This document shows positions 16,354-25,615 of a stretch of DNA of 64,000 nucleotides, one piece after another. Made by a program: the position numbers and the translations under genes. This DNA is from Nitrosomonas sp. (GTDB lineage: Bacteria > Pseudomonadota > Gammaproteobacteria > Burkholderiales > Nitrosomonadaceae): the NCBI GenBank assembly GCA_024281995.1, contig JAMWZW010000007.1:62001-126000 (forward strand), written 5' to 3'. Within the stretch, counting starts at the first letter, position 1. Every line of letters starts with the position of its first letter. The notes below the pieces were generated by a model. That model saw nothing but the letters and a program-made list of their open reading frames with translations. It did not search any database and had not been told where the DNA came from.

Positions 16354-17553
16354 GGGACTGTCGGGAAATTGCACGTAAATTAGGCGATAATAAGGAACCT
16401 CATTTGTAAATGGATTAGCTGATGAAGCAAAGAGAACAAAGTAGTTTATTTCTAACGCTGGATTCGCTGGTTCCATTAGATCATCCCTATCGCAAACTGG
16501 ATCAGTTGCTGCCATTTTCTGATTTAAGCCAAAGCTATCAATCACTGTATTCACCGAATGGGCGGAAAGAGAAAGGATTTGAATTTGCACTGCGAGCATT
16601 GATCGTACAATTCATGGAAGATCTGAGTGATCGTGAGATGGAGCGTTATCTTCAGGAGAACCTTGCTTGTAAATGGTTTTGTGACATGCATTAAGGAGAA
16701 AAGGCGCCGGATCATAGTTACTTTGGAGATTTTCGCAAGCGCCTAGGCACTGGGAGATTGATGGATATTTTTACGCAAGTACGAAATAGTTTGCGTGGAA
16801 TGGGGCTGATACGGGAAATATTTACTTTTATTGATGCGAGTCAGCTGATCAGTAAATTAACCACCTGGGATGATCGGGATCGTGCGATCAAGGAAGGATT
16901 GGAACAATTTAACAATGAAACTGCCGGGAAGGTTGCGGCAGACAAGCAGGCGCGCTTTGGTTGTAAGGGTAAGAACAAATACTGGTTTGGTTACAGGGAA
17001 CATCTTTCGGTCGATATGCAAAGTGGTTTGATCAACAAGATTGCGGCGACTTCTGCTAGAGTAACTGATGCACAGGGTTTTCGGCATGTCTGTCCCAATG
17101 GCGGCGCAGTCTATGCAGACAAAGGATATGGTTTGAATCCTGTCAAAACAGTACTTAAGTGCAAAGGCTGTCATGATGCGACTATCAAGAAGAACAACAT
17201 GAAAGAGAAGAATCGCGATAAAGATCGATGGCTATCAGAAATTCGTGCACCCTATGAGCGGGTGTTTGCGCATCGCAACAAGAAAATCCGCTATCGCGGA
17301 TTGATGAAAGTACAGTTTCAAGTGGGTATCCGTGCACTGGTATTCAATCTCAAACGGCTTATGACACTCGGTGTTGATCGAATTACGCTATGCCACACAT
17401 AGGACAAATCCGCCTTCAATTTGCTTTATTGTGCAGATTGAGGGTAAAAATCGCTGTTTTAGGTAGAATTCACGAATAATTTTACAAATTGGCGGGTACA
17501 CGTCATCAGAATTTTCAATTCATACGGAAATATTTGAATTTCCCGACAGACCC
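16354..17553 (+). mobile_element. IS5-type insertion sequence, complete ends
   Basis: Bounded by 17-bp inverted repeats with one mismatch (GGGACTGTCGGGAAATT at 16354-16370; AATTTCCCGACAGACCC at 17537-17553). It encloses one transposase frame broken by a stop. The last 197 bases recur at 23467-23663 with three mismatches. No clear target duplication is seen, as neighbouring DNA has been rearranged. Confidence 0.8.
16422..17402 (+). pseudogene. IS5-type transposase with an in-frame stop
   Basis: The N-terminal part (KQREQSSLFLTLDSLVPLDH, then DLSDREMERYLQENLACKWF) ends at TAA 16692-16694. The same frame continues with GEKAPDHSYFGDFRKRLGTG and the catalytic core. DDE residues seen: Asp in FTFIDASQL, Asp in AVYADKGYG and Glu in APYERVFAH. 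The C terminus is KIRYRGLMKVQFQVGIRALV. The stop sits where relatives have a Leu codon (TTA to TAA), a single change, so inactivation looks recent. Reinitiation at ATG 16758 would give a truncated protein lacking the DNA-binding part. Confidence 0.8.
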
Positions 17554-18279
17554 ACGGCAGAGCTGGAGTGTTCCGCATCACTACAACATCTGAACACGTT
17601 GCTGGAGCGAGCACAGCGGATTCACCGGCAGCAACCGAAAGACAAAAACAAACTCTATGCACTGCATGCGCCTGAAGTCGAATGCATCGGCAAGGGCAAA
17701 GCGCGCAAGCCGTACGAATTCGGTGTCAAGACCAGCATCGCGATCACGCACAAGAACGGCCTGATGGTCGGTGCAAAAACCTTCCCCGGCAATCCCTATG
17801 ATGGTCATATCCTTCATAAGCAACTCACACAGACACAGATTTTACTCGAAAATGCGGGATCAACGCCGAAGCAGGTCATTGTCGATCTCGGGTTTAGAGG
17901 TGTTGATGCCGACAACCCGGACGTGAACATCATCCATCGCGGCAAGTACAAGTCACTGACAAAGCCGCAGCGACGCTGGCTCAAACGTTGACAGGCCGTG
18001 GAGCCTACGATTGGGCACCTGAAGTCGGATCACCGAATGGACCGCTGCTGGTTGCAGGGCAAATTGGGAGATGCGCTGCACGCTGTGCTGTGTGCAGCGG
18101 GATACAACCTACGCTGGCTGATGAGAGCAGTTCTTCATTTGAGGCTAAAGGGTGTTTTATTGCGTTTTGTTATGCTTCGATTGGCTAACTTTTTTCAGGG
18201 AAAACGACCATATATTCGCGAAGCTTCCTTGTATACAAAGACACCGCCGCGATTCAGTGAATTTTGCAGGATCGACTAA
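17554..18279 (+). pseudogene. C-terminal remnant of a second IS5-family transposase
   Basis: An open frame begins directly at the end of the first IS (17554), so its 5' half is missing. It carries LYALHAPEVECIGKGKARKP, YEFGVKTSIAITHKNGLMVG and VDLGFRGVDADNPDV. A TGA at 17989-17991 interrupts RRWLKR-QAVEPTIGHLKSDH, where relatives have Arg (CGA to TGA). The frame resumes through HRMDRCWLQGKLGDALHAVL to 18279. Codon use is richer in GC than in neighbouring genes, consistent with an imported element. Confidence 0.8.
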
Positions 18280-18481
18280 TTAATGCGCTCGAGCAGGCAC
18301 GATTTAAAGGGCTCGAACTTGGATCTTCGCTTTGGACGACGATAAACGGGCGTCTTAGCGACATCCCGCAAATAACGGTGAACTGTATTGCGTGAAACCC
18401 CTAAAGTTTTTGCAATCTGGCGAATACTTCACTCTTGCTGGTGAGTACATGAGTTTCCACTAATAACTCATGAGTCAACAT
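18279..18481 (-). pseudogene. 5' remnant of IS21 istA, frameshifted
   Basis: From ATG 18481 the frame reads MLTHELLVETHVLTSKSE, then shifts one frame to SIRQIAKTLGVSRNTVHRYL and RRSKFEPFKSCLLERI. This is the IstA helix-turn-helix start. The shift lies near 18433. The gene is cut at about 18279 by the IS5-type remnant. Confidence 0.75.
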
Positions 18482-18721
18482 TGAATTTACACCGCCTTTG
18501 GAAACATCAAAAGCAGCTATTTTTCGCCAGGTGGGTCAATTTTAAATTGTCGTTAGTGGGTTAGTTTTACATTGCCGGTGACATTTTTGCCAATCTTGAG
18601 TTTTTCTGATTAGTTTTTTCTTAATTTTTCTTTATTTTTCTCGTTAATAAAAGAATTAGCTCAAGATCTTTACTTTGAAGTTTATCAATATCCTTCTTTA
18701 AAGGCGAAGTATACATTAAGG

Positions 18722-18829
18722 AGACCTCTGCATAACTGGCTATCTCGGTTACGGATGATTTTAAGTACTTGATTTATAGATGTAGAAAGTAACAAAAAAA
18801 GCTCAAAAACACAGTTATGCAGCGGTCTT
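18722..18829. repeat. MITE copy 1, about 108 bp
   Basis: AGACCTCTGCATAACTG (18722-18738) is repeated in inverted form as CAGTTATGCAGCGGTCTT (18812-18829), with one or two mismatches. It has no coding capacity. A second, more decayed copy of the same length class is at 30137-30247. It lies 30 bases upstream of pilT and could supply or block a promoter. Confidence 0.7.
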
Positions 18830-18858
18830 TTAAGTATTGTCACATATAAGGTACTGGA

Positions 18859-19899
18859 ATGAATATATTAGAGTTACTGGCTTTCGTGGTAAGAAACAGT
18901 GCTTCAGACTTGCACTTATCAGCGGGTATGCCGCCGATGATTCGTGTACATGGTGAGATTCGGCGAATTAATTTGCCCGAAATGGACCATAAGGAAGTGC
19001 ACGATATGGTGTACGATATTATGAATGATAGCCAGAGAAAAGCTTACGAAGAACATTTAGAGTGTGACTTTTCCTTTGCTGTTCCAAATCTTGCTCGCTT
19101 TCGTGTAAATGCTTTTAATACACAGCGTGGTGCAGCAGCTGTCATGCGAACAATTCCTTCTAAAGTTTTGAGCCTGGAAGACATTAAAGCACCTAAGATA
19201 TTTGCTGAAATTGCAAAACAACCGCGAGGTGTAGTGTTGGTAACAGGCCCAACTGGCTCGGGAAAATCTACTACATTAGCAGCTATGATTAATGATATTA
19301 ACGAGAATGAGTATGGCCACATTTTGACGCTCGAAGATCCAATAGAATTTGTCCACGAAAGCAAGAAGTGCTTGATTAATCAGCGTGAAGTTGGACGGGA
19401 TACCTTAAGTTTTTCCAATGCGCTCCGCTCAGCATTACGTGAAGACCCTGATATTATTCTGGTAGGTGAGATGCGTGATTTGGAAACTATACGCCTAGCA
19501 ATGACTGCGGCAGAAACGGGACATCTGGTTTTTGGTACACTACATACCAGCTCTGCAGCCAAAACTATTGATCGTATTATTGATGTTTTTCCAGCTGAAG
19601 AAAAAGAGATGATTCGCGCGATGCTATCAGAATCACTTCGAGCTGTAATTTCACAAGCTTTATTAAAAACTAGGGATGGCAAAGGACGAGTAGCTGCACA
19701 TGAAATAATGATTGGCACTCCGGCTATTCGTAATTTGATACGAGAAGCCAAAGTTGCACAGATGTATTCTGCAATCCAAACGGGTCAAAGTGTTGGTATG
19801 CAAACATTGGACCAGAATCTAACAGAGTTAGTAAAACGTAACGTTATTTCAGTCGCAGAAGCACGGAGTAAGGCAATGAATAAAGATAATTTTCGTTAA
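18859..19899 (+). CDS. pilT: Type IV pilus retraction ATPase PilT
   Basis: A 346-residue cytoplasmic hexameric ATPase that depolymerises pilin and powers twitching. Seen: N-terminal MNILELLAFVVRNSASDLHL, Walker A GPTGSGKSTTLAA (about 133-141), Asp box LTLEDPIEF, Walker B DPDIILVGEMRD, a His-box GHLVFGTLHTSSA and the PilT signature AIRNLIREAKVAQMYSAIQ. Length and motifs are complete. The upstream DNA is IS remnants and a MITE, so the usual betaproteobacterial upstream neighbours have been separated from it. pilU follows 39 bases later. Confidence 0.97.
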   Translation: MNILELLAFVVRNSASDLHLSAGMPPMIRVHGEIRRINLPEMDHKEVHDMVYDIMNDSQRKAYEEHLECDFSFAVPNLARFRVNAFNTQRGAAAVMRTIPSKVLSLEDIKAPKIFAEIAKQPRGVVLVTGPTGSGKSTTLAAMINDINENEYGHILTLEDPIEFVHESKKCLINQREVGRDTLSFSNALRSALREDPDIILVGEMRDLETIRLAMTAAETGHLVFGTLHTSSAAKTIDRIIDVFPAEEKEMIRAMLSESLRAVISQALLKTRDGKGRVAAHEIMIGTPAIRNLIREAKVAQMYSAIQTGQSVGMQTLDQNLTELVKRNVISVAEARSKAMNKDNFR

Positions 19900-19938
19900 T
19901 GTTAGTTGTTCATATTGACCATAATTCAAAGGTACATA

Positions 19939-21075
19939 ATGGATAAAGAACAAGCAACAAAATTTATATCTGATTTGCTGCGTTTGATGCTTAGTAACAA
20001 GGCGTCAGATTTGTTTATTACAGCTGGTTTTCCACCCGCGATGAAGATTGATGGAAAAATGACGCCGATTTCGCAACAATCACTATCTGCCCTGCATACT
20101 GAAATGCTGGCAAAAGCTATCATGAATGATAAACAAGCTGCAGAATTTGAAGCTACGAAAGAAGCCAATTTTGCAATTAATCCGCTTGGAATTGGACGTT
20201 TTCGTGTGAATGCGTTTGTGCAACAGCAAAGAGTCGGTATTGTTCTTCGAACGATCACAACAAAAATTCCAGAATTTGATGATTTAGGCTTACCTCAAGT
20301 ACTTAAGGAAGTTGTCATGAGTAAACGAGGCCTGGTGATTTTTGTTGGAGGTACGGGTTCAGGAAAATCTACATCAATGGCTGCATTAATCGGTCACAGA
20401 AATAAAAACAGCCATGGCCATATTATTACCATTGAGGACCCCGTTGAGTATGTGCACGAGCATATCCATTGTGTGATTACTCAACGTGAAGTAGGTGTTG
20501 ATACTGAATCTTGGGAAGCGGCTCTAAAAAATACACTCCGGCAAGCACCTGATGTCATTCTAATTGGAGAAATACGTGATCGTGAAACCATGGAACATGC
20601 TATTGCATTTGCTGAAACTGGTCATCTTTGCATGGGAACACTACATGCGAATAGTGCAAATCAAGCACTTGATCGTATCATTAATTTTTTTCCTGAAGAA
20701 AGGCGTACCCAATTATTAATGGATTTGTCGCTGAATTTAAGAGCGCTAGTGGCACAACGATTGATACCGGCAAAAGATGAAAAAGGAAGGGTTGCAGCCA
20801 TTGAGGTACTACTTAATTCTCCATTGATTGCAGATTTAATTTTTAAAGGAAATGTTCATGAAATTAAGGAAATCATGAAAAAATCTCGCGAAATGGGAAT
20901 GCAGACATTTGACACGGCATTATTTGAGCTTTATGAAGCTGGCAAAATTAGTTATGAAGATGCGCTTAGGAATGCTGATTCAATGAATGAGCTTCGTTTG
21001 CAAATTAAAATTGGTAGTAGCGAAGCTAAAGGAAGAGATTTTGCTTCTAGTATTGATCATCTTACAATTACATAG
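19939..21075 (+). CDS. pilU: Type IV pilus accessory retraction ATPase PilU
   Basis: About 378 residues from ATG 19939 (MDKEQATKFISDLLRLMLSN). A frame extension to 19906 uses TTG and is not family-like. PilU is a PilT paralogue that assists retraction and works through PilT. Motifs: ASDLFITAGFPPAMKIDGKM, Walker A GGTGSGKSTSMAA, ITIEDPVEYVHEH, Walker B DVILIGEIRD and GHLCMGTLHANSA. The PilT-type AIRNLIRE sequence is replaced by SPLIADLIFKGNVHEIKEIM, which separates PilU from PilT. Confidence 0.95.
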   Translation: MDKEQATKFISDLLRLMLSNKASDLFITAGFPPAMKIDGKMTPISQQSLSALHTEMLAKAIMNDKQAAEFEATKEANFAINPLGIGRFRVNAFVQQQRVGIVLRTITTKIPEFDDLGLPQVLKEVVMSKRGLVIFVGGTGSGKSTSMAALIGHRNKNSHGHIITIEDPVEYVHEHIHCVITQREVGVDTESWEAALKNTLRQAPDVILIGEIRDRETMEHAIAFAETGHLCMGTLHANSANQALDRIINFFPEERRTQLLMDLSLNLRALVAQRLIPAKDEKGRVAAIEVLLNSPLIADLIFKGNVHEIKEIMKKSREMGMQTFDTALFELYEAGKISYEDALRNADSMNELRLQIKIGSSEAKGRDFASSIDHLTIT

Positions 21076-21197
21076 TCGCTACTGAAATACAACACGGAAC
21101 CATGACCTAATGGAATGGACGCCCACTATCCTAAACGGCATCAAGGTGCCAAAGTAGTGGCGCAATAAAGCCCACCCAATAAAGAGGAGCGTCCGAC

Positions 21198-22000
21198 ATG
21201 AAGATTACAATGATAGGCATTGATTTGGCAAAAGAAGTATTTCAGATTCACGGTATGGATGTACATGGCAAGGCCGTGCTGCGCAAGCAACTGCGTCGCA
21301 GTGATATGACGAAGTTCTTTGTCAATCTTGAGCCCTGCCTGATTGGCATGGAAGCCTGCGGTAGTTCACACCATTGGGCGAGAAAGCTGGGCGAATTTGG
21401 TATTGTGATACCTCAGGGATCCGATCCATCAACAAGCGTATGCCGGATATTTTGGAAGATGCCGAGAATGGTTTGCCAGGTACGCTGCGCAAGTTGTTGG
21501 AAAGACTGAACGACCATTTCAAGGAGTTGAATCGTCAGGTGGAGGAACTGGAGCTGCAGATCAAGCTGTGGCACAAGGAGAATGAAGCCAGTCAAAGGCT
21601 GGAAGCCATTCCCGGCATTGGCCCGATCACGGCGAGCGCCATTGTTGCAACTGTGGGAAATGCCACGGAATTCAAGAACGGCAGGCAACTTTCGGCATCG
21701 CTCGGATTGGTTCCAAAGCAACGCTCCAGCGGTGGCAAGCAAACATTGCTGGGCATCAGTAAACGTGGCAACACTTACTTGCGCACTTTGATGATCCACG
21801 GAGCACGAGCGGTCATTCGGTTTGCCGAGAACAAGGCTGAACCTGATAGCTGGCTGCGCAAGCTAATGATGCGGCGCAACAAGAATGTTGCTGCCGTTGC
21901 ACTGGCAAATAAAAACGCACGTATTATTTGGGCGTTGCTCGCTAAAGACACTAAATTCCACCCCCATCACACTTCGGCAGTGTCCGCTGCCGCAGCCTGA
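21198..22000 (+). pseudogene. IS110-family (IS1111 group) transposase, internally deleted
   Basis: The start (MKITMIGIDLAKEVFQIHG ... IGMEACGSSHHWARKLG) is the DEDD RuvC-like N terminus. It joins directly to EFGIVIPQG, which in relatives lies some 90 residues later, so the middle of the catalytic domain is deleted. A one-base shift near 21418 then moves the rest (KRMPDILEDAENGLPGTLRK, the helix-hairpin GIGPITASAIVA and LGISKRGNTYLRTLMIHGAR) into another frame, ending at 22000. Catalytic residues are incomplete, so it is inactive. The 264 bases after it may retain the guide-RNA region of IS1111-type elements. Confidence 0.85.
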
Positions 22001-22264
22001 TCGGGCCAGCTGAATAGAGATGTATTGGTAACGTTATAATTGAACGAGTTTAAGGAGAAAAATTTCCCCCGATTGCACAGGCAATCATGACATGATGGCG
22101 AGACTGGTCAGACCGTGAGTGGCTAAACCTAAATTTGACCAAGTGCATAGAGCACGTTGACCTGATAAGGCGTTACTCAGCGGATTCCATCAGGGATAGA
22201 GGCAATGCGCCTCATATAAAATCCGGATGTAGGGCTGCAATCTTATATGTAGTAGTCTCGACCC

Positions 22265-23449
22265 GATCTGACAGTTACCCGATTTAACGATGTGTCTGTT
22301 AGATCAAATTCAGTTATTCAATGAGGTAATTTTATCGTCCCACACCCCCTTTGCGTCAATTAAAGTTTGCATCGGTGTACGCCCACAACACATTTTTCCT
22401 TGGTGAGTACGTGTGTTGTTGTAATACACCATCCAGTCATCCAGATCGTGCTGTAACTCTTCGATCGATTGGTAAATCTTACGCCTGAATGCTACCTGGT
22501 AGAATTCCTGCAAGATGGTTTTGTGGAAACGCTCGCAGATACCATTTGTTTGTGGATGATTGGCTTTCGTTCTGGAATGCTCAATGTCATTGAGTGCCAG
22601 ATAGAGCTGGTAATCGTGACTCTCCGGCTTACCGCAGTATTCGGTACCGCGATCGGTCAGGATACGGATGACTCCCATACCTTGTTCGACAAAGAACGGA
22701 AGCACCCGGTCATTAAGCAAATCAGCTGCTGTGATCGGCGTTTTGGTGGTATACAACTTCGCTGCAGCCCACTTGGAATAAGTATCGACGAATGTTTGCT
22801 GATAAATTCGACCCACGCCCTTGATGGTGCCAACGTAAAATGTGTCTTGGCTGCCGAGATAGCCTGGATGAGCCGTCTCGATTTCGCCATGAGCAACATC
22901 GTCTTCTTGTTTCTTCTCCAGGGCCTGCACTTGCGCTTCGGTCAGCACTGCTCCGGTCTCGGCGATATGTTTCTCCAAGGCTGACAAACGCTTCTTGAAC
23001 GACTCCAGATTCTGACGCAGCCACACCGAACGAACGCCAGATGGAGAAACAATGATTCCGCGTTTGCGTAGTTCATTAGAAACACGAACCTGACCAAACG
23101 CAGGTTGCTCCAGCGCAAAAGCTTTGATCGCTGCTTCCGTCGCTTCTTCTACGCGATTCTTGATATTGGGTTTACGCCGGTTCTCATCAATCAGTGCCTC
23201 AACGCCTCCTGCCTCCACGGCAGCCTGATAGCGATAGAAAGTATCGCGTGAAAAACCCATTACCTTGCAGGCTCGGGATACATTTCCAAGCTCGGCTGCC
23301 AGATTAAGCAAACCAATCTTGTGTTTGATGATAGTTCGTTGAATACTACTCATGGAATTACTCCTTTGCGCTTGCGCGCTTCGTTGATAAAGATTCACAC
23401 CTCTATCAAACCGGGTAATCCCACCTTTGGCAAGATCTACTGTCAGATC
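22265..23449. mobile_element. IS481-family insertion sequence, apparently intact
   Basis: GATCTGACAGT (22265-22275) and ACTGTCAGATC (23439-23449) form perfect 11-bp inverted ends around a full-length transposase gene. The element separates the IS110 remnant from the IS5 3' fragment. The exact tips may differ by a few bases. Confidence 0.65.
22310..23353 (-). CDS. IS481-family transposase
   Basis: About 347 residues from ATG 23353, which has GGAGTAATTCC before it; the frame extends 45 bases further but without a site. An N-terminal helix-turn-helix (LGNVSRACKVMGFSRDTFYR) and a second winged domain (FGQVRVSNELRKRGIIVSPS) precede the integrase core. DDE residues: Asp in QTFVDTYSKWAAA, Asp in ILTDRGTEYCG and Glu in GICERFHKTIL. 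The C terminus has YYNNTRTHQGKMCCGRTP. All motifs are intact, so this is the one transposase here likely to be functional. Confidence 0.9.
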   Translation of the reverse strand: MSSIQRTIIKHKIGLLNLAAELGNVSRACKVMGFSRDTFYRYQAAVEAGGVEALIDENRRKPNIKNRVEEATEAAIKAFALEQPAFGQVRVSNELRKRGIIVSPSGVRSVWLRQNLESFKKRLSALEKHIAETGAVLTEAQVQALEKKQEDDVAHGEIETAHPGYLGSQDTFYVGTIKGVGRIYQQTFVDTYSKWAAAKLYTTKTPITAADLLNDRVLPFFVEQGMGVIRILTDRGTEYCGKPESHDYQLYLALNDIEHSRTKANHPQTNGICERFHKTILQEFYQVAFRRKIYQSIEELQHDLDDWMVYYNNTRTHQGKMCCGRTPMQTLIDAKGVWDDKITSLNN

Positions 23450-23466
23450 AAGTCTGAACTACTACA

Positions 23467-23663
23467 GCTTATGACACTCGGTGTTGATCGAATTACGCTA
23501 TGCCACACATAGGACAAATCCGCCTTCAATTTGCTTTATTGTGCAGATTGAAGGTAAAAATCGCTGTTTTAGGCAGAATTCACGAATAATTTTACAAATC
23601 GGCGGGTACACGTCATCAGAATTTTCAATTCATACGGAAATATTTGAATTTCCCGACAGACCC
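23467..23663 (+). repeat. 3' end fragment of the IS5-type element, second copy
   Basis: 197 bases matching 17357-17553 with three visible mismatches, in the same orientation and ending at the same terminal CCC. It holds the last codons of the transposase (LMTLGVDRITLCHT) and the right inverted repeat. The two copies lie 6,110 bases apart and flank pilTU. Confidence 0.95.
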
Positions 23664-23664
23664 G

Positions 23665-23811
23665 AGATTTAAAACACGACAACAGGCCATTCAGGAGATT
23701 ACCGAATATATCGAAATATTCTATAACCGACAGCGCAAGAAAGAAAGATTGGGCTATTTATCGCCAGCGCAATTTTCGCAGCAATACTATGCAAATCTAC
23801 TAGCTGCTTAA
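23665..23811 (+). pseudogene. C-terminal fragment of an IS3-family OrfB transposase
   Basis: 48 codons and a stop: TRQQAIQEITEYIEIFYNRQ, then KKERLGYLSPAQFSQQYYAN and LLAA. This is the typical end of IS3 OrfB. It abuts the IS5 right inverted repeat at 23663, so that insertion removed or displaced the upstream part. Confidence 0.85.
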
Positions 23812-23844
23812 ACCTATGGACTCCATATTTGACAACACACCTCA

Positions 23845-24633
23845 GGCTCGGTAGTGCGTAGATTGGTGGGCTATGACCGATTCGAGGGTCGAGAAGCCTG
23901 GGAAGCGCTGGCTAAATTGTATTGCGTACTGAGAAGGTATGTTAATTTTTTCCAACCATCACTGAAGCTGTTAGAGAAAGGACGACAAGGAGCTAAAGTA
24001 TCAAAGAAATACGATAGCGCAAAAACGCCATTTCAGCGTGTCCTGCTTTCTGAGAATATTAGTCAGGCAAAGAAAGACTCGTTAACCGCGGAATATAAAA
24101 CACTCGGTCCTGTCGATATACTGAATCAGCTGGAAATGCTACAAGATAAGTTATGGAAATTTTCTTGGAACAAAAACGGCAATGCAGAATCCACTTTTGT
24201 CGTCAGCAAAGATGATATTAACGATCGAAACATGCAACCGGAGAAGTGTGGTAATTTAAATCGTCATTATCACACAAGCGAAAAGGTAGACTTAAGAAAA
24301 ACTCCTCGCACCTGGCGAACGAGAAAAGATCCTTTTGAAAATGTTTGGGATGAGATTCGATTGCGACTAGAGCTGATGCCAGAGACTATAGCCATCGGAA
24401 TTATACAGTGGCTCATGGGAAAGTACCCAAGCCAGTTTTCCATGGGTCAAACCCGGACTCTGCAAAGAAGAATCGCACAGTGGCGCCAGGAGCAAGAAAG
24501 TCATGAAAAAACATTGCGAGCACTCATGACCACTCAAATGACACCTCTGCTAACTTTCTCCATTACAGATACAGGCATTCAGACTAACCTAGAATGTGGG
24601 AAAAAAGATGTAGCGAAATCACTTTATTACTGA
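23845..24633 (+). pseudogene. C-terminal remnant of a DDE-type transposase/integrase
   Basis: The frame reads GSVVRRLVGYDRFEGREAWE, then LYCVLRRYVNFFQPSLKLLE, KGRQGAKVSKKYDSAKTPFQ and a long polar tail to 24633. This resembles the end of integrase-core transposases in which the last catalytic segment precedes RRLVGY. The catalytic core is missing upstream, where the IS3 fragment abuts at about 23844. The coding frame has stayed open for 260 codons, so the loss is probably recent. Confidence 0.65.
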
Positions 24634-24825
24634 CATGATCGCACTGTTAGGTTTATTGGGTAAGCCCTACTCGTAGGTTTTGAAATTAAACTTTTTGTGA
24701 TGAGGTGTACCGCTAGATAGTAGTATGATTTTTGATTGAGGCAATACGAAGCGGCCAAGATAATTGATGGGAGGCATTCGACTTTTCGAGCACTTTGTAC
24801 GATTCTAGGTCTGAACTAATACATT

Positions 24826-25533
24826 TTACGCAATAGCGGCGATTTTGGTTTGCTGTAAGCGATAGCCATAGCCATAAATTGTCGAAATATCCCACTCATT
24901 TTGAGAAGAGAAGCTGAGTTTGTGGCGAATACGGCTAATATGCGTATCGACTGTGCGTGTATCGATTTCAACGGCTAATCCCCAAATCTTTTCCAGTAAA
25001 TGTACTCTTGATAATAGTTTATTTTGATTCTGAAATAGATAACAGACTAAAGCAAATTCTTTTTGCGTGAGTTCAACGTGTTTACCAGCAACAATTATTG
25101 TTTGATTTTCGTGATCAATTTCATAAGATCCGAAATGAAAATTCGTATTTGTAATAACGTGCTGCTCTTGACTGCGGCGAGCTAACGATTCGATCCTGGC
25201 GAGTAATTCAAAATATCGGGATGATTTAACGAAGTAATCGTCAGCGCCCATGTGCAGCACATTTACAACATCGGATTCGCTGTTGCGCGCTGTAACGCAG
25301 ATAATCGGAATATGCCAATTTGGCGAATTCCGAACCCATTTTAGTACTTCCCCCGCAGTACCGTCAGGCAGTATCCAGTCAATGATGAGTAAATCAAACT
25401 TCTCCTGCTTGAGTGCGCCCAAGAAAGAAGCAATCGTTCCAAAAAACTGGGATTGGTATTTTTCTGTGGATGAAAATAGCAGCTTATAAATGGCTATCTG
25501 AGTAGCATCATCTTCTAATATTCCCAATCGCAT
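24826..25533 (-). CDS. OmpR/PhoB-family response regulator
   Basis: About 235 residues from ATG 25533 (MRLGILEDDATQIAIYKLLF; AGGAA lies about 10 bases upstream). The receiver domain has the acidic pair EDD, the phospho-acceptor Asp in LLIIDWILPDGTAG, a Thr switch in ICVTARN and Lys in DDYFVKSS. The C-terminal winged helix has LTQKEFALVCYLFQNQNKLL, VDTHISRIRHKL and IYGYGYRL. No histidine kinase is adjacent, so it is an orphan regulator here. Target genes are unknown. It lies at the edge of the IS-rich segment, after mnmE on the same strand. Confidence 0.9.
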   Translation of the reverse strand: MRLGILEDDATQIAIYKLLFSSTEKYQSQFFGTIASFLGALKQEKFDLLIIDWILPDGTAGEVLKWVRNSPNWHIPIICVTARNSESDVVNVLHMGADDYFVKSSRYFELLARIESLARRSQEQHVITNTNFHFGSYEIDHENQTIIVAGKHVELTQKEFALVCYLFQNQNKLLSRVHLLEKIWGLAVEIDTRTVDTHISRIRHKLSFSSQNEWDISTIYGYGYRLQQTKIAAIA

Positions 25534-25615
25534 AGTAAGAAAGTTCCTATAAATAAGAAATTGATACATTACTAGCGGCATCCGAATGAATGACCTTTAA
25601 CGAGTCGAAGAAGAT

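Larger units (their letters stand above)
16261..18546. mobile_element. Decayed IS21-type element with nested insertions
   Basis: TTTAAAATTGACC at 16261-16273 is matched in inverted orientation by GGTCAATTTTAAA at 18534-18546. IS21 family ends carry such repeats, and a start of istA lies just inside the right end on the minus strand. A second end-type repeat (GGGTTAGTTTTACATTG) follows at about 18558. Everything between is occupied by two IS5-type elements, so the rest of istA and all of istB are lost. This reconstruction is an inference. Confidence 0.45.

Noticed and set aside
22469-22984. A 171-codon plus-strand frame inside the IS481 transposase
   Set aside because: It lies fully antisense to the intact transposase with conserved DDE motifs, and its translation resembles nothing protein-like.
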